The notes: generated from the sequence alone by a model not told the origin. Shown: positions 25,045 through 34,615, counted from the stretch's first letter. The stretch is 64,000 bases of DNA from CAVQGZ01 sp963714455 (GCA_963714455.1 CAVQON010000003.1:57067-121066); one strand, 5' to 3'. Made by a program: numbers and translations.

Positions 25045-26187
25045 ATGCGGCTGTTCCAGGCTCCCGGCCGGGTCAACCTGATCGGCGACCACACCGACTA
25101 CATGGGCGGCACGGTCATGCCCATGGCCATCGACCGTGGTACCTGGCTGGCTGCGCAGCCCCGCGACGACCGGCTGATCACCGCCACCTCGGTCAACCTG
25201 CCCGAGGTGGGCACCGTCACGGTCGAGATGGACCGCCAGGCACCGGTCGACGACGGGGACTGGGCCAACTACCTCGTCGCCATGGTCTACGCGCTCACGC
25301 AGCGTGGCGCGCGCATCCCGCACGGGTTCGACGTGCAGGTGTACGGCAGCATCCCCAACGGTGCGGGCCTCAGCTCGTCGGCGTCGCTGGAGATGGCGTT
25401 CGGCGTGGCGCTCAACGAGTGGTTCGACCTGGGGTTCACCCCCACCGAGCTCGCGGTGGCCGGCCGCGTAGCGGAGAACGAGTTCATCGGTGTGTCCAGC
25501 GGCATCATGGACCAGCTCGCCATCGCCACCGGACGTCGAGGCTACGCGCTGGCGATGGACTGCGAGGCGTTGACCGTCGAGCACGTCCCGATGCCCGCGG
25601 ACGACGTCGTAGTGGTCGCGAACTCGGCCAAGCGGCGTGAGCTGGTCGACAGCGCGTACAACGAGCGGCGCGCCGCAGCCGAGGCGGCAGAGCAGGCGCT
25701 CGGGGTCGGCCGTCTCGTCGACATCGCCCCCGACGAGCTGCCCGCGCTGCTGGACACCCTCGACCCGGCGCTACGGCCTCCCGCCCGCCACGTCGCGACC
25801 GAGCAGCACCGCGTGCTCGCCGCCGTCGAGGCGCTCAAGGCCGGTGACCACCTGCGCGTGGGGCAGCTCATGCGCGAGTCGCACGAGTCGCTGCGCGACG
25901 ACTACCGCGTCACCGGGCCCGAGCTCGACGCGCTGGTCGAGGCGGCCTGGGCGGCGCCAGGCTGCATCGGCGCCCGGATGACCGGGGCCGGCTTCGGCGG
26001 CTGCACCGTGAACCTCGTCGCCGCCGACCAGGTGGAGCAGTTCACCGCCGCCGTGGCGCCGGCATACACCGAGCGCACCGGCCTGGTCGCGGAGTTCTTC
26101 GTCGTCCGCAGCGACGACGGAGCCCGTGAGATCACCGACTCCGACGAGCTCGCGGCCAACCATCCGTCGACCTGGAGCGTCCCGTGA
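25045..26187 (+). CDS. galK: galactokinase
   Basis: Phosphorylates galactose to galactose-1-phosphate, first step of the Leloir pathway. A 380-residue GHMP kinase with the galactokinase signature APGRVNLIGDHTDYMGG near the N-terminus, the ATP-binding motif GAGLSSSASLEMA, and C-terminal RMTGAGFGGCTVNLV. ATG 25045 has GGAGG at 25029-25033; an alternative in-frame GTG 25021 would add eight residues and overlap a short upstream ORF. The stop overlaps the galT start. Confidence 0.93.
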   Translation: MRLFQAPGRVNLIGDHTDYMGGTVMPMAIDRGTWLAAQPRDDRLITATSVNLPEVGTVTVEMDRQAPVDDGDWANYLVAMVYALTQRGARIPHGFDVQVYGSIPNGAGLSSSASLEMAFGVALNEWFDLGFTPTELAVAGRVAENEFIGVSSGIMDQLAIATGRRGYALAMDCEALTVEHVPMPADDVVVVANSAKRRELVDSAYNERRAAAEAAEQALGVGRLVDIAPDELPALLDTLDPALRPPARHVATEQHRVLAAVEALKAGDHLRVGQLMRESHESLRDDYRVTGPELDALVEAAWAAPGCIGARMTGAGFGGCTVNLVAADQVEQFTAAVAPAYTERTGLVAEFFVVRSDDGAREITDSDELAANHPSTWSVP

Positions 26188-27689
26188 TCGAGTCCGCCAT
26201 CGGCAACCTGCTGGACTACGGCGTCAAGAACAGCCTGATCGAGCCCGTCGACCGCGTGTACGTGCGCAACCGCATCATCGAGGTGCTCGAGCTGGACGAC
26301 TACGACCTGGCGCTGGAGACGGCCGACTGCGGCGACACCCCGGTGGACGAGCTGCTCGCACCGATCCTGGACGACGCCGTCGCCCGCGGGCTGATCGAGC
26401 CTGACACCGTCACCCAGCGTGACCTGTGGGACACCGCCGTCATGGGCACCTTGGTGCTGCACCCGTCGGTGGTCGTCGAGCGGTTCTGGGCCTTGCACGC
26501 CCGGAGCCCGGTCGCCGCGACCGACTACTTCCACAACCTGTCGGCGTCCAGCAACTACATCCGCATCCCGCGCACCGACAAGAACATCACCTGGCTGCAG
26601 CACACCCGCTACGGCCAGCTCGACATCACGATCAACGTGTCCAAGCCGGAGAAGGACCCCCGCGACATCGCCAAGGCCGCCCGCGAGGTGCGCGTGCAGA
26701 CCCACGACAAGTACCCGGCCAACCTGCTCGTGCGCGACAACGAGGGCTACCCCGGCCGCACCGACCACCCCGCCCGGCAGAACCTGCGACTCATCCCGAT
26801 GGAGCTCGGCGGCGACCCCTGGCTGCTCCAGTACTCGCCCTACCGCTACTACCCGCAGCACGCCATCGCGCTGAGCGAGGCCGTCACCCCGATGCAGATC
26901 AACCGGGCGACGTTCACGCGCCTTGCCGACTTCGTCGAGCTGTTCCCGCACTACTTCATGGGGTCCAACGCCGACCTGCCGATCGTCGGTGGCTCGATCC
27001 TGTCGCACGACCACTTCCAGGGCGGCGCCTACGAGTTCGCCCTCGACCGGGCCGCGATCGACGCGGCCTGGGACGTCGACGGCATGTCGGTCGAGGTCGT
27101 GCACTGGCCCCTGACCGACATCCGGTTGCGCGGCGAGCGGTCGGTCGTGCTCGACCGGGCGACCGAGCTGCTCGACGTCTGGCGGGAGTACTCCGACGAG
27201 CAACGGGGCGTGCTCGCCTTCACCGGCGACACCCCGCACAACACGATCACCCCGATCGCCCGGCGGGTCGGCAGCCACCTTCAGCTCGACCTCGTGCTGC
27301 GCAACAACCGCACCTCGCCGCAGCACCCGGACGGCATCTACCACCCCCACGTCGAGATCCACCCGATCAAGCGCGAGAACATCGGCCTCATCGAGGTGCT
27401 CGGGCTGGCCGTGCTGCCGGGACGCCTGGCGGTCGAGCTCAACGAGATCGCCCTGGCCCTCGCCAACGGCACCGAGCTGCCCGACGACCTCTCCCCGCAC
27501 CAGGCGATGCTGGACGAGCTGCGCGGCGAGCACCCGGGGCCGGTCACGCTCACCGAGGCGCTCGAGCTCGTCCGAGACGAGGCGGGGGAGTACTTCGTGC
27601 GTGGCCTGGAGCACTGTGGCGTGTTCGGGACCGACGCAGTGGCCGGATGTACGCGACTGCTGGCGTCGATGGGCTGGATCGGGTCATGA
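26184..27689 (+). CDS. galT: UDP-glucose--hexose-1-phosphate uridylyltransferase, class II
   Basis: Converts galactose-1-phosphate and UDP-glucose to glucose-1-phosphate and UDP-galactose. 501 residues, the length of the class II GalT found in Firmicutes and some actinobacteria, not the 350-residue class I enzyme. Typical motifs: SSNYIRIPRTDKNI, DHPARQNLRLIPM and GGSILSHDHFQGG. GTG 26184 overlaps the galK stop (GTGA). No galE is in the window, so the epimerase must be elsewhere. Confidence 0.92.
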   Translation: MIESAIGNLLDYGVKNSLIEPVDRVYVRNRIIEVLELDDYDLALETADCGDTPVDELLAPILDDAVARGLIEPDTVTQRDLWDTAVMGTLVLHPSVVVERFWALHARSPVAATDYFHNLSASSNYIRIPRTDKNITWLQHTRYGQLDITINVSKPEKDPRDIAKAAREVRVQTHDKYPANLLVRDNEGYPGRTDHPARQNLRLIPMELGGDPWLLQYSPYRYYPQHAIALSEAVTPMQINRATFTRLADFVELFPHYFMGSNADLPIVGGSILSHDHFQGGAYEFALDRAAIDAAWDVDGMSVEVVHWPLTDIRLRGERSVVLDRATELLDVWREYSDEQRGVLAFTGDTPHNTITPIARRVGSHLQLDLVLRNNRTSPQHPDGIYHPHVEIHPIKRENIGLIEVLGLAVLPGRLAVELNEIALALANGTELPDDLSPHQAMLDELRGEHPGPVTLTEALELVRDEAGEYFVRGLEHCGVFGTDAVAGCTRLLASMGWIGS

Positions 27690-27696
27690 TCGGGTG

Positions 27697-28149
27697 ATGA
27701 CCGACTCGACCGGCGCCGCCCGCGTGGACGACGGCCACCGCCGCCCACCGGGGGTCAGCGACGACGAGGTGACGGCGCTGGGTCAGCTCAGTGAGGCCCT
27801 CGAGACCGTCGAGCAGGCACGGGGACACCTGTACGCGTTCCACCAGCTCTCCGGTCGAGCAGACCTGCAGCTGCAGGACGGGGTGGCGTCGCTGCGCGAC
27901 GCCGGGCACGCTGCCCTTGCCGACGCCATCGAGCGCGACCTCGTCGGGCGCAACGTGCTGGCGGGTCGCTGGACCTACCAGGTCGTCGAGGAGTACGACG
28001 ACGGCTACTGGTCGGTGTTCCGCGAGAGCGAACGTCGCGCCCGAGACGAGGTCGCCGCCGGGAAGCGGCACCTGCTGGAGGCAGAGATGAAGGCAGCCGA
28101 GCGCACACCCGGACGACAGCGACACTCCGCCCAGCCCGGCGACACCTGA
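27697..28149 (+). CDS. conserved actinobacterial hypothetical protein
   Basis: A 150-residue, charged, mostly helical protein. Recognisable stretches are LYAFHQLSGRADLQLQDGV, IERDLVGRNVLAGRWTYQVV and the C-terminal EMKAAERTPGRQRHS. I recall similar proteins in many actinobacteria but no assigned function. ATG 27697 is eight bases after the galT stop, so it is likely cotranscribed with the gal genes. No membrane segment or metal motif is seen. Confidence 0.75.
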   Translation: MTDSTGAARVDDGHRRPPGVSDDEVTALGQLSEALETVEQARGHLYAFHQLSGRADLQLQDGVASLRDAGHAALADAIERDLVGRNVLAGRWTYQVVEEYDDGYWSVFRESERRARDEVAAGKRHLLEAEMKAAERTPGRQRHSAQPGDT

Positions 28150-28203
28150 CCCGCACGCCAGCCGACTTCGTATCGCCCCCGGCTGCCCGGGTACAGGAGG
28201 TAC

Positions 28204-28890
28204 ATGGTGCGAACACCGGCCCGCGTGGTGCTCGCCCTGCTGGGCGTGGGCCTGTTGGCCCTCTCCCTGATCGGGGTGACGGTGGCGTCGGAGAACCTGG
28301 CCACCCTGGCCGTCATGGCTGCGTTCGGGGCGGGGGCGGGTCTCTTCGTCGGCGCGTCCGCGTCGTGGAGCGGCGACCGCGACGTCCGGGCGTCCGACGC
28401 GGTGCGCTTCGCTGGTGGAGGTCTGGCGATCGTGTTCGGCCTGACCGGCGCGGGTGCGGTGGACGGGGTGCTCCCACCGTTGGCCGTGCTGGCGATGCTC
28501 GTGGGCGGGTGGCTGCTCTACGAGTACCTCCGCGACGGCGCCACGACGGCAGCTCGCTCGTCGCGCGTGTCGCCCTCGACGGCCCGCGCCGCCCCCCGTC
28601 TGCCCCAGGTGCCCGAGCGGTGCGACTCGCTGCCGGTGACCCGGCTGCACGAGCTCTGGGAGCTGCTGTGCCCCGACGACCCGGGCGGATCGGACGAGCA
28701 GGCGCCGTCGCGTCCACCCGACCCGCGGGTCGTCGAGCTGCGCTCGCGGGTTCTGGACGCGTTGGCCCGCTGCGACCCGGAGGGCTACGCGACGTGGCTG
28801 CGTACGGATGCTCCTCGCAACGTGGCCGCCTACGTCGGCAACCGGCGTCCCGGGTCGGCCGACGCGCCGCCGCAGCCAGGGCCAGAATGA
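28204..28890 (+). CDS. membrane protein of unknown function
   Basis: A 228-residue protein with four hydrophobic segments in the first 110 residues (for example VVLALLGVGLLALSLIGVTV, LAVMAAFGAGAGLFVGAS and LPPLAVLAMLVGGWLL). A soluble C-terminal part holds 'LHELWELLCPDDPG' and a tail 'RCDPEGYATWLRTDAPRNVA'. A strong AGGAGG (28195-28200) precedes ATG 28204 by three bases. The C-terminal half may be a cytoplasmic domain; family unknown. Confidence 0.75.
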   Translation: MVRTPARVVLALLGVGLLALSLIGVTVASENLATLAVMAAFGAGAGLFVGASASWSGDRDVRASDAVRFAGGGLAIVFGLTGAGAVDGVLPPLAVLAMLVGGWLLYEYLRDGATTAARSSRVSPSTARAAPRLPQVPERCDSLPVTRLHELWELLCPDDPGGSDEQAPSRPPDPRVVELRSRVLDALARCDPEGYATWLRTDAPRNVAAYVGNRRPGSADAPPQPGPE

Positions 28891-28894
28891 GGGC

Positions 28895-29818
28895 ATGCGG
28901 CGGGGCGGGGTGGTGGTGCTCGGGCCGAGCCCTCTGCTGGAGGTGTCGATCGAGCCGAGCGATGCCGGCCCGACCATCCGGCTGATCCCGGGCGGGCAGG
29001 GGGTGTGGGTGGCGCGCATGGCCGCCACGATGGGCGCCGAGGTGACCCTGTGCGGCCTGTCCGGGGGAGCAACCGGGTCGACGCTGGCGCCGATGCTGGG
29101 GGACGCCCCGTATGCCTGCGTCCTGGTGCCGACGGCTGGGCCCGCCGGCTGCTTCGTCGTCGACCAGCGCCACGAACCCGCTACCGAGGTGGCCTCGCGG
29201 TGGGCACCCCCGCCGTCGACCACCGAGGTCGAGGCGCTGCTGGCGGCAGCTCTCGACGCGTGCGAACAAGCCGACGTGCTCGTGGTGGGCAACCCCATGC
29301 CGGGCGACGCCCTGGCTCGCGACGTCTACACCCGCGTCGTGGCCGCAGCCACGGCCCGTGGCGTCGCCGTCGTCGTCGACCTGTCGAGCCCTCGCGTGGA
29401 GGCGGCCGTTCGGGGCGGTCCGGCGACGGCGAAGCTCAACGACTGGGAGCTCGCCGAGCTGGTGACAGCACCGGTCGGCACACCTCACGACCGCGGTGCC
29501 GCGATCCACCGCCTGCTCGACCTCGGCGCGACGTCCGTGGTGGTCACGCGAGGGGCGTCCACGGTGTTCGCGGTCGACGAGCGCGGGTCGGGTACCGAGC
29601 TCACGCCGCCCCGCGTCGGCGTGGGGCGGGCGGCGGGCTGCGGGGACGCGATGACCGGCGCGCTGGCCGCCATGCTGGCGCAGGGCGCGGACTGGCTCGA
29701 TGCCGTCGCGCTCGGCATGGCTGCCGGGGCGGCGCACTACGCCGGGCGCGACGAGACGTCCCGCACCGCCATCGAGGCGCTGGCTCGGCAGGTCAGCCGT
29801 CGACGCGTCCGGCTGTGA
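28895..29818 (+). CDS. PfkB-family sugar kinase (1-phosphofructokinase-like)
   Basis: A 307-residue ribokinase-like kinase. The N-terminal GGQGVWVARMAATMGAEVTL matches the GG(K/Q)GxNVA motif of phosphofructokinase/tagatose-6-phosphate kinase members, and AAGCGDAMTGALAAML carries the catalytic Asp in place of the usual GAGD. The substrate is probably a sugar phosphate. ATG 28895 is four bases after the previous stop. Its 3' end overlaps the convergent PHP gene by 26 bases. Confidence 0.85.
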   Translation: MRRGGVVVLGPSPLLEVSIEPSDAGPTIRLIPGGQGVWVARMAATMGAEVTLCGLSGGATGSTLAPMLGDAPYACVLVPTAGPAGCFVVDQRHEPATEVASRWAPPPSTTEVEALLAAALDACEQADVLVVGNPMPGDALARDVYTRVVAAATARGVAVVVDLSSPRVEAAVRGGPATAKLNDWELAELVTAPVGTPHDRGAAIHRLLDLGATSVVVTRGASTVFAVDERGSGTELTPPRVGVGRAAGCGDAMTGALAAMLAQGADWLDAVALGMAAGAAHYAGRDETSRTAIEALARQVSRRRVRL

Positions 29819-30536
29819 ACGGCGCCTGGAGGTCACGGCCGGCCACGATCGCCGCGGGCGCCTCGTGGGCGACCCAGTCGAGGTGGGGACGCATCGCCGG
29901 TATCTGCGCCAGCGCGGCCATGCCGCTGCGCAGGTCCACGGGGCGGCCGGCAGCCGCGGAGTGCGCGTCGCTGCCCAGCACGTGCACCACACCCGCCTCG
30001 GCGAGCATGCGCATGCCGATCGACGCCGGGTGCTCGGCCAGTGTCGCCGCCGTCACCTGGACGAGGGCGCCGTCGTCGACAAGCGTCACCAGGCGGTCGA
30101 TGAGGTCGGCGCTCAGGTGTCGCTCGGGGTGGGCGATCAGGCTGCGAAAGCCCCGACGCTCGAGCCTGCGCACCGTCGCGTCGAGGCTGTCGCCCAGCGG
30201 GCCGGGCGCGGGTTCGAGAAGGATCCAGTGCCCCGTCGCACCCAGTGACACTGCATGCAGCTCGTCGTCGGTGAGGTGCTCGACGATGGTCTCGGCCACC
30301 TCGCCGCCGGGGAGCACCTGAACCGGGCACCCGTCCGAGCGCAGCGCGTCGGCGAGGAGGGCGATGTGGTCGGGCAGCTCGTAGACGTTGACGTCGTGGT
30401 CGTGGCGGATGTGCGGCGTGGCACAGATGTGGGTGAGCCCCGCCGCAGCCGCCTGTCGCGCCATCGCCAGCGCGTCGGCAAGGTCGCGTGGACCGTCGTC
30501 GAGGCCGGGCAGGACGTGGCAGTGCAGGTCGATCAT
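29793..30536 (-). CDS. PHP-domain phosphatase, CpsB/YwqE-like
   Basis: A 247-residue metal-dependent tyrosine phosphatase of the CpsB/CapC type. Metal ligands are seen in DLHCHVLPGLDDGPRD, ICATPHIRHDHD, IAHPERH and LGSDAHS. These enzymes act on bacterial tyrosine kinases that control capsule or exopolysaccharide export; no such kinase is in this window. ATG 30536 overlaps the terminator codon of a transporter remnant just upstream. Confidence 0.85.
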   Translation of the reverse strand: MIDLHCHVLPGLDDGPRDLADALAMARQAAAAGLTHICATPHIRHDHDVNVYELPDHIALLADALRSDGCPVQVLPGGEVAETIVEHLTDDELHAVSLGATGHWILLEPAPGPLGDSLDATVRRLERRGFRSLIAHPERHLSADLIDRLVTLVDDGALVQVTAATLAEHPASIGMRMLAEAGVVHVLGSDAHSAAAGRPVDLRSGMAALAQIPAMRPHLDWVAHEAPAAIVAGRDLQAPFTAGRVDG

Positions 30537-30834
30537 GACGAACGGCGGCCGATCTCGCCGGCGAGAACGATGAGCGCGATCGGCACGAGCAGTGCAGCCA
30601 CCAGGGTCAGCACGATCACCTCGCCGCCCAGCGAGGCCGCGGGGCGTCCGTGGCGATGGCCACGGCAGGGACGACGACGAAGTTGACCGCCAGAAGTGCG
30701 AGCACGAGGCGGGCGTCGCGCAGTGGAGACACGATCTGCGCCATCGAGAGCGCCAGCCCCATCGCAGCCATCCCGGCGACGACGAAGGTGAGCATCCCGA
30801 CCTGGGTGACGACGGTCAGCGTCTCAGTGAGCAT
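30533..30834 (-). pseudogene. BASS-family transporter, internally deleted and frameshifted
   Basis: A good start (ATG 30834 behind GGGAGGAGG) opens the N-terminus of a bile acid:sodium symporter-type transporter: TFVVAGMAAMGLALSMAQIV, then LVLALLAVNFVVVPAVAIA. The frame then shifts and a different frame gives VIVLTLVAALLVPIALIVLA-GEIGRRSS, which resembles the C-terminal helix, ending TGA 30533. About 200 middle residues of a normally near-300-residue protein are missing. The two ends of one gene are joined by a deletion that breaks the frame. Confidence 0.7.
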
Positions 30835-30947
30835 GGCCTCCTCCCGGCGTCGCAGTCATGGGCAGCATGCCAGGCGCTGGCATCGCTGGTGGCCGGTTGA
30901 CCAGGTCGGCCGTCATGCCGCGGCGGGGGAGCGCCGCAGCGTCGCCC

Positions 30948-31403
30948 TCAGCCCTCGCCGAGAGCCCGTAGCCGGGTGACCACGTAGCGTCGGACGTCGT
31001 CGCCCACGCGAAAGATGCCCGTGCCCAGCAGCTCGGGGTCGTCGGCGTCGGCGCTGTAGAAGACCCGCCGGTACCGCCCCGTGCCGAGCAGGTCGGCGAG
31101 GACGCCGACGGCCTCGTCGATCACCGATCTCGCGTGGTCGTCAAGACTGGAGTAGCCGCTGCCGTCCCCGGTCGGGATACCCGCAGCCCGAGGCGGCTGA
31201 TGGCACCGGTACGGACGGATGACCGCGTTGCCACCCCCGGGGCTGCACCCCGCGCCACCCGTCGGGTCGGCTCGGTAGGCACGAAACTGGCTCTCGTTGT
31301 CGTTGAACACGAACACGGCGTCGTCGTACTCAGGACGGGTCAGCATCCAGGCGAAGTCGCCGTGCTGCCGGGGTCCGGCAAAGACGCACCCGGTGATCTG
31401 CAT
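30948..31403 (-). CDS. conserved hypothetical protein
   Basis: A 151-residue cytoplasmic protein with conserved-looking blocks VFVFNDNESQFRAY, CSPGGGNAVIRPYRC and PPRAAGIPTG, then a C-terminal GTGIFRVGDDVRRYVVTRL. I recall similar proteins without assigned function. The Gly-rich GGGNAVIRP loop might bind a nucleotide or phosphate, by analogy only. ATG 31403 is the only good start. It is divergent from the MFS gene. Confidence 0.6.
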   Translation of the reverse strand: MQITGCVFAGPRQHGDFAWMLTRPEYDDAVFVFNDNESQFRAYRADPTGGAGCSPGGGNAVIRPYRCHQPPRAAGIPTGDGSGYSSLDDHARSVIDEAVGVLADLLGTGRYRRVFYSADADDPELLGTGIFRVGDDVRRYVVTRLRALGEG

Positions 31404-31471
31404 GAGGCCGATCCTGGCACGCGGCGTACCGTGACGAGCATGGTCGCCGGCGTCGTCGCAATGGGTCGACA

Positions 31472-32731
31472 GTGGTGACGTCAGGCCTCGAGACGTTGCA
31501 GCAGCACCTGAGCCGACGAGAGTTCACCGTGCTCATGTCGGCGACGATGGCGTCGGCGGCGCTGGCCATCGACATGATGCTGCCGGCCTTCCCGCAGATG
31601 CGCGACGACTTCGGGCTCCCGGCAGACTCCAACACGGTCGCGCTCGTCGTCACCGCGTTCTTCGTCGGCCTCGGACTGGGCCAGCCGGTGTGGGGCCCGC
31701 TGTCGGATGCGATCGGCCGCAAGCCGGTGCTGTGGATCGGTCTGTCCGTCTACGGGGCCAGCGCGCTGGCAGCGGCCTTCAGCCCGAACCTCACGGTGCT
31801 GCTCGTCCTGCGCGTCCTCGGCGGCTTCGGGGCGGCCAGCCTGCGCGTCGTGGCGCAGAGCGTCATCCGCGACGCGTTCGTCGGCACCGAGATGGCCAAG
31901 GTTCTCTCCTACATCATGGCCGTGTTCATCCTCGTGCCGATCGTCGCGCCGGCGGTGGGCACGGCCATCTTGTCCACCGGCTCGTCGTGGCACGGCATCT
32001 TCGCGTTCCTCAGCGTCTTCGCTGCCGCCCTGGCCGTGTGGCTCACGCGGCTGCCCGAGACGCTGCCGACGCAGCGGCGGATGCCGCTTCGGTGGGCGAG
32101 CCTGGGTCGGGCGTTCCGGTCGGTGATCGGCAACCGGTTCGTCATGAGCCTGACGCTGGCGCAGGCGGCAGGGTTCGGCTTCTTCACCTCCTACCTCGCC
32201 TCCAGCGAGATCATCATCTCCGACGTCCTGGGCCTGCAAGCGTGGTTTCCGGTGATCTTCGGGGCATCGGCGGCCATGCTGGGGGTCGGGATGCTGACCA
32301 ACCCGCGGCTGCTCGACCGGTGGGGGCTGCGCACGGTGCTGCGACTCGGGGTGCTCTGCTACGTGACGTCCATGGCCCTGTTCGGTGCTGTCACGTGGGT
32401 GTTCGACGGGCGACCGCCGCTGCTCGCCTACGCGCTCGCCCTCGCGCCGGTCTTGGTCAGCCAGGCGCTGACGATCCCGAACCTGAACTCTGCGGCGATG
32501 GTGCCGATGGGGCGCACGGCAGGCACCGCCGCGGCTGTCATCGGCTCCCTGGCCACCCTCGGCGGAGCATCGGTCAGCACGTTCGTGAGCCGAGCGTTCG
32601 ACGGCACCCTGTACCCGCTGGCCCTCACGGGCATCGCCGCCGGGGTCGTCGCGCTCGCCTGCTGGAGGTACGCCGACAGTCGGTGGGAAGTCGTCACCGA
32701 GGACGAGCCAGGGACGCTCACCCCGCTGTGA
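31472..32731 (+). CDS. MFS drug-resistance transporter, Bcr/CflA-like
   Basis: A 419-residue 12-helix major facilitator. LAIDMMLPAFPQMRDDFGL and GQPVWGPLSDAIGRKPVL (the MFS motif A, G-x-L-x-D-x-x-G-R-K) match the Bcr/CflA subfamily, which exports drugs and other small molecules. The C-terminal half is complete and ends near PLAL. GTG 31472 is the earliest start; an ATG further in is possible. Convergent with the DASS transporter, with 12 bases between stops. Confidence 0.9.
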   Translation: MVTSGLETLQQHLSRREFTVLMSATMASAALAIDMMLPAFPQMRDDFGLPADSNTVALVVTAFFVGLGLGQPVWGPLSDAIGRKPVLWIGLSVYGASALAAAFSPNLTVLLVLRVLGGFGAASLRVVAQSVIRDAFVGTEMAKVLSYIMAVFILVPIVAPAVGTAILSTGSSWHGIFAFLSVFAAALAVWLTRLPETLPTQRRMPLRWASLGRAFRSVIGNRFVMSLTLAQAAGFGFFTSYLASSEIIISDVLGLQAWFPVIFGASAAMLGVGMLTNPRLLDRWGLRTVLRLGVLCYVTSMALFGAVTWVFDGRPPLLAYALALAPVLVSQALTIPNLNSAAMVPMGRTAGTAAAVIGSLATLGGASVSTFVSRAFDGTLYPLALTGIAAGVVALACWRYADSRWEVVTEDEPGTLTPL

Positions 32732-32743
32732 GGTGCTCGTGGG

Positions 32744-34549
32744 TCACAGCGGCCAGACGAGGGGAATGATGAGCAGCGCCACGGCGAGCCAGACCACGAG
32801 CACTGGCAGCCCGAGCTTCCAGTAGTCCGAGAACGCGTATCCGCCCGGGGCCATCACCATCGTGTTCGCGGGGGTTGCCAGCGGGGTGAGCAGCGAGGCG
32901 GCCCCGGCCACGGCGACGATCATCAGCACGGGCTGTACCGCCACGCCGGTCTCCAGCGCCGCCGCCACCGCGATCGGCGTGACGACGAGCACCGTGGCCG
33001 TGTTGCTCACCACCTGGCCCAGCACGGCCGTCAAGCCGAACAGGGCCACCAGCAGCAGCATGGGGCGGCCTTGACCCACCCCGTCGACGATCACCGCGGC
33101 CGCCCGGTCGGCGAGCCCGGAGTTGGTGATGGCCGCCGACAGCGGGATCAGCCCGCCGATGAGCACGACCGTCTGCCACGAGACCGCGCGGTACGCCTGC
33201 TCCGCGCCGACCACGCCGAGCAGCACCATGGACGTGGCGGCGAGCAGACCGGCCACGGCCGGCGGTACGAGCCCGAACGAGAGAAGCACGACCATGCCGG
33301 CGAGGATGGTCAAGGCACTCTTGGCGCGACGTCCGAGCGGCACGGCCTGACGGCGGACGAGGTCGGGGGCGTCGACCACGAGCACGTCGCGGTCCTCGAC
33401 GAGGGCGTCCACCGCCTGCCAGGGTCCGCGCACCAGCAAGGTGTCACCCTCGACCAGCGAGGTGGTGACCGGGCCGCGGTCCTTGCCCAGGCGGCGGACG
33501 GCGAGAAGAACCAGGTCGCCGCGAACCATGCCGGGAAACACCGACTGCCCGACCATGCTCGACCTGGGGCGGATGACGATCTCGGCGGCTCCGGACTCCC
33601 GCGTGAGCAGGGGGGCCTCGGTGGAGGTCGGCTGGCGGCGCATCGAGACGAGCAGCCCGAGGTCGTCGGCGGCTCGGTCGATCTGCTCGTCGGGACCGGA
33701 CAGCACGAGCACGTCGTCGTCGGCCAGCCGATGGCTGGCGGACTGGGGGACGTCGTTGGCGGCCTGCACGCCCACGAGGGTCGTGCCCGGGTACGCAGTG
33801 AGGTCCACGGCCGAGTGCTTGGTGCGCAGCAGCGGCGAGTGACCCGTCATGCGCAGACGTGCGAACCCTGAGCCCAGGTCGTAGGACTCCGCCACCTGGT
33901 CGCCGTAGTCGCTGAGGTCGGGCGGCAGGTGCCGCGACGAGCGGACGGGGACGAGCCTTGGCCCGAGCAGCACGCTCATGGCGATCGTGACGACGACCAG
34001 CGGCAGGCCGATGACGGCGAACTCGAAGAAGCCGAAGCGCCCGGCCCCGGCCTCAGCCGAGGCGTCGGAGACGATGACGTTCACCGGGCTGCCGGTGAGC
34101 GCCAGCAGCGCTCCTGCGCTGGCCGTGAAGGCCAACGGCATGAGCAGCTGCGACGGTGAGGTCTTCATCCGCATCGCCAGCAGTGCCATGAGCGGGATGA
34201 GGGCGGCTGTCGAGCCGTTCGGGGTGACGACCGCCGAGAGCACCGCGACCAGGATGAGGACGCCCACTACCAGCAAGCGCTTGCGGTCGCCGGCCCGATC
34301 CATCAGCGTCTGGCCCGCCCACGAGGTCACGCCGGTGGAGTCGATGCCCTCGCTGACCACGAACAGGGTGGCGATGAAGATGACGATCGGGTCGCCGAAG
34401 CCGGCCAGGGCGGTCTCGACGTCCACTACTCCGGTGGCCGCCAGCGCCAACGCCGTCATGATCGCTACTGACCCGATCGGCAGGCGGTTCCAGATGAACA
34501 GCCCGACGGCGGCGAGCAGCACGATGAGGGTGAGCGTTGCGTCATCCAT
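32744..34549 (-). CDS. SLC13/DASS-family anion transporter with TrkA-C domains
   Basis: A 601-residue permease. N- and C-terminal membrane halves flank a soluble middle that holds two TrkA-C (RCK-C) domains (about 200-380; FARLRMTGHS... and AEIVIRPRSSMVGQSVFPGM). The DASS pattern is seen in VTPNGSTAALIPLMALLAMR and SPVNVIVSD, and in VSNTATVLVVTPIAVAAA. Such proteins carry sulfate, dicarboxylates or similar anions with Na+; the substrate is not decided. ATG 34549, in an intact frame. Confidence 0.88.
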   Translation of the reverse strand: MDDATLTLIVLLAAVGLFIWNRLPIGSVAIMTALALAATGVVDVETALAGFGDPIVIFIATLFVVSEGIDSTGVTSWAGQTLMDRAGDRKRLLVVGVLILVAVLSAVVTPNGSTAALIPLMALLAMRMKTSPSQLLMPLAFTASAGALLALTGSPVNVIVSDASAEAGAGRFGFFEFAVIGLPLVVVTIAMSVLLGPRLVPVRSSRHLPPDLSDYGDQVAESYDLGSGFARLRMTGHSPLLRTKHSAVDLTAYPGTTLVGVQAANDVPQSASHRLADDDVLVLSGPDEQIDRAADDLGLLVSMRRQPTSTEAPLLTRESGAAEIVIRPRSSMVGQSVFPGMVRGDLVLLAVRRLGKDRGPVTTSLVEGDTLLVRGPWQAVDALVEDRDVLVVDAPDLVRRQAVPLGRRAKSALTILAGMVVLLSFGLVPPAVAGLLAATSMVLLGVVGAEQAYRAVSWQTVVLIGGLIPLSAAITNSGLADRAAAVIVDGVGQGRPMLLLVALFGLTAVLGQVVSNTATVLVVTPIAVAAALETGVAVQPVLMIVAVAGAASLLTPLATPANTMVMAPGGYAFSDYWKLGLPVLVVWLAVALLIIPLVWPL

Positions 34550-34615
34550 GGCGCTGCGACGCTACCGGCACCGGCGGGTGAGAACAGGGCGAACCGACGC
34601 CTGGGGAGGGGAGAA

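Noticed and set aside
25902..27614. 570-codon minus-strand frame opposite galT
   Set aside because: Shadow frame; galT is unambiguous by motif and length.
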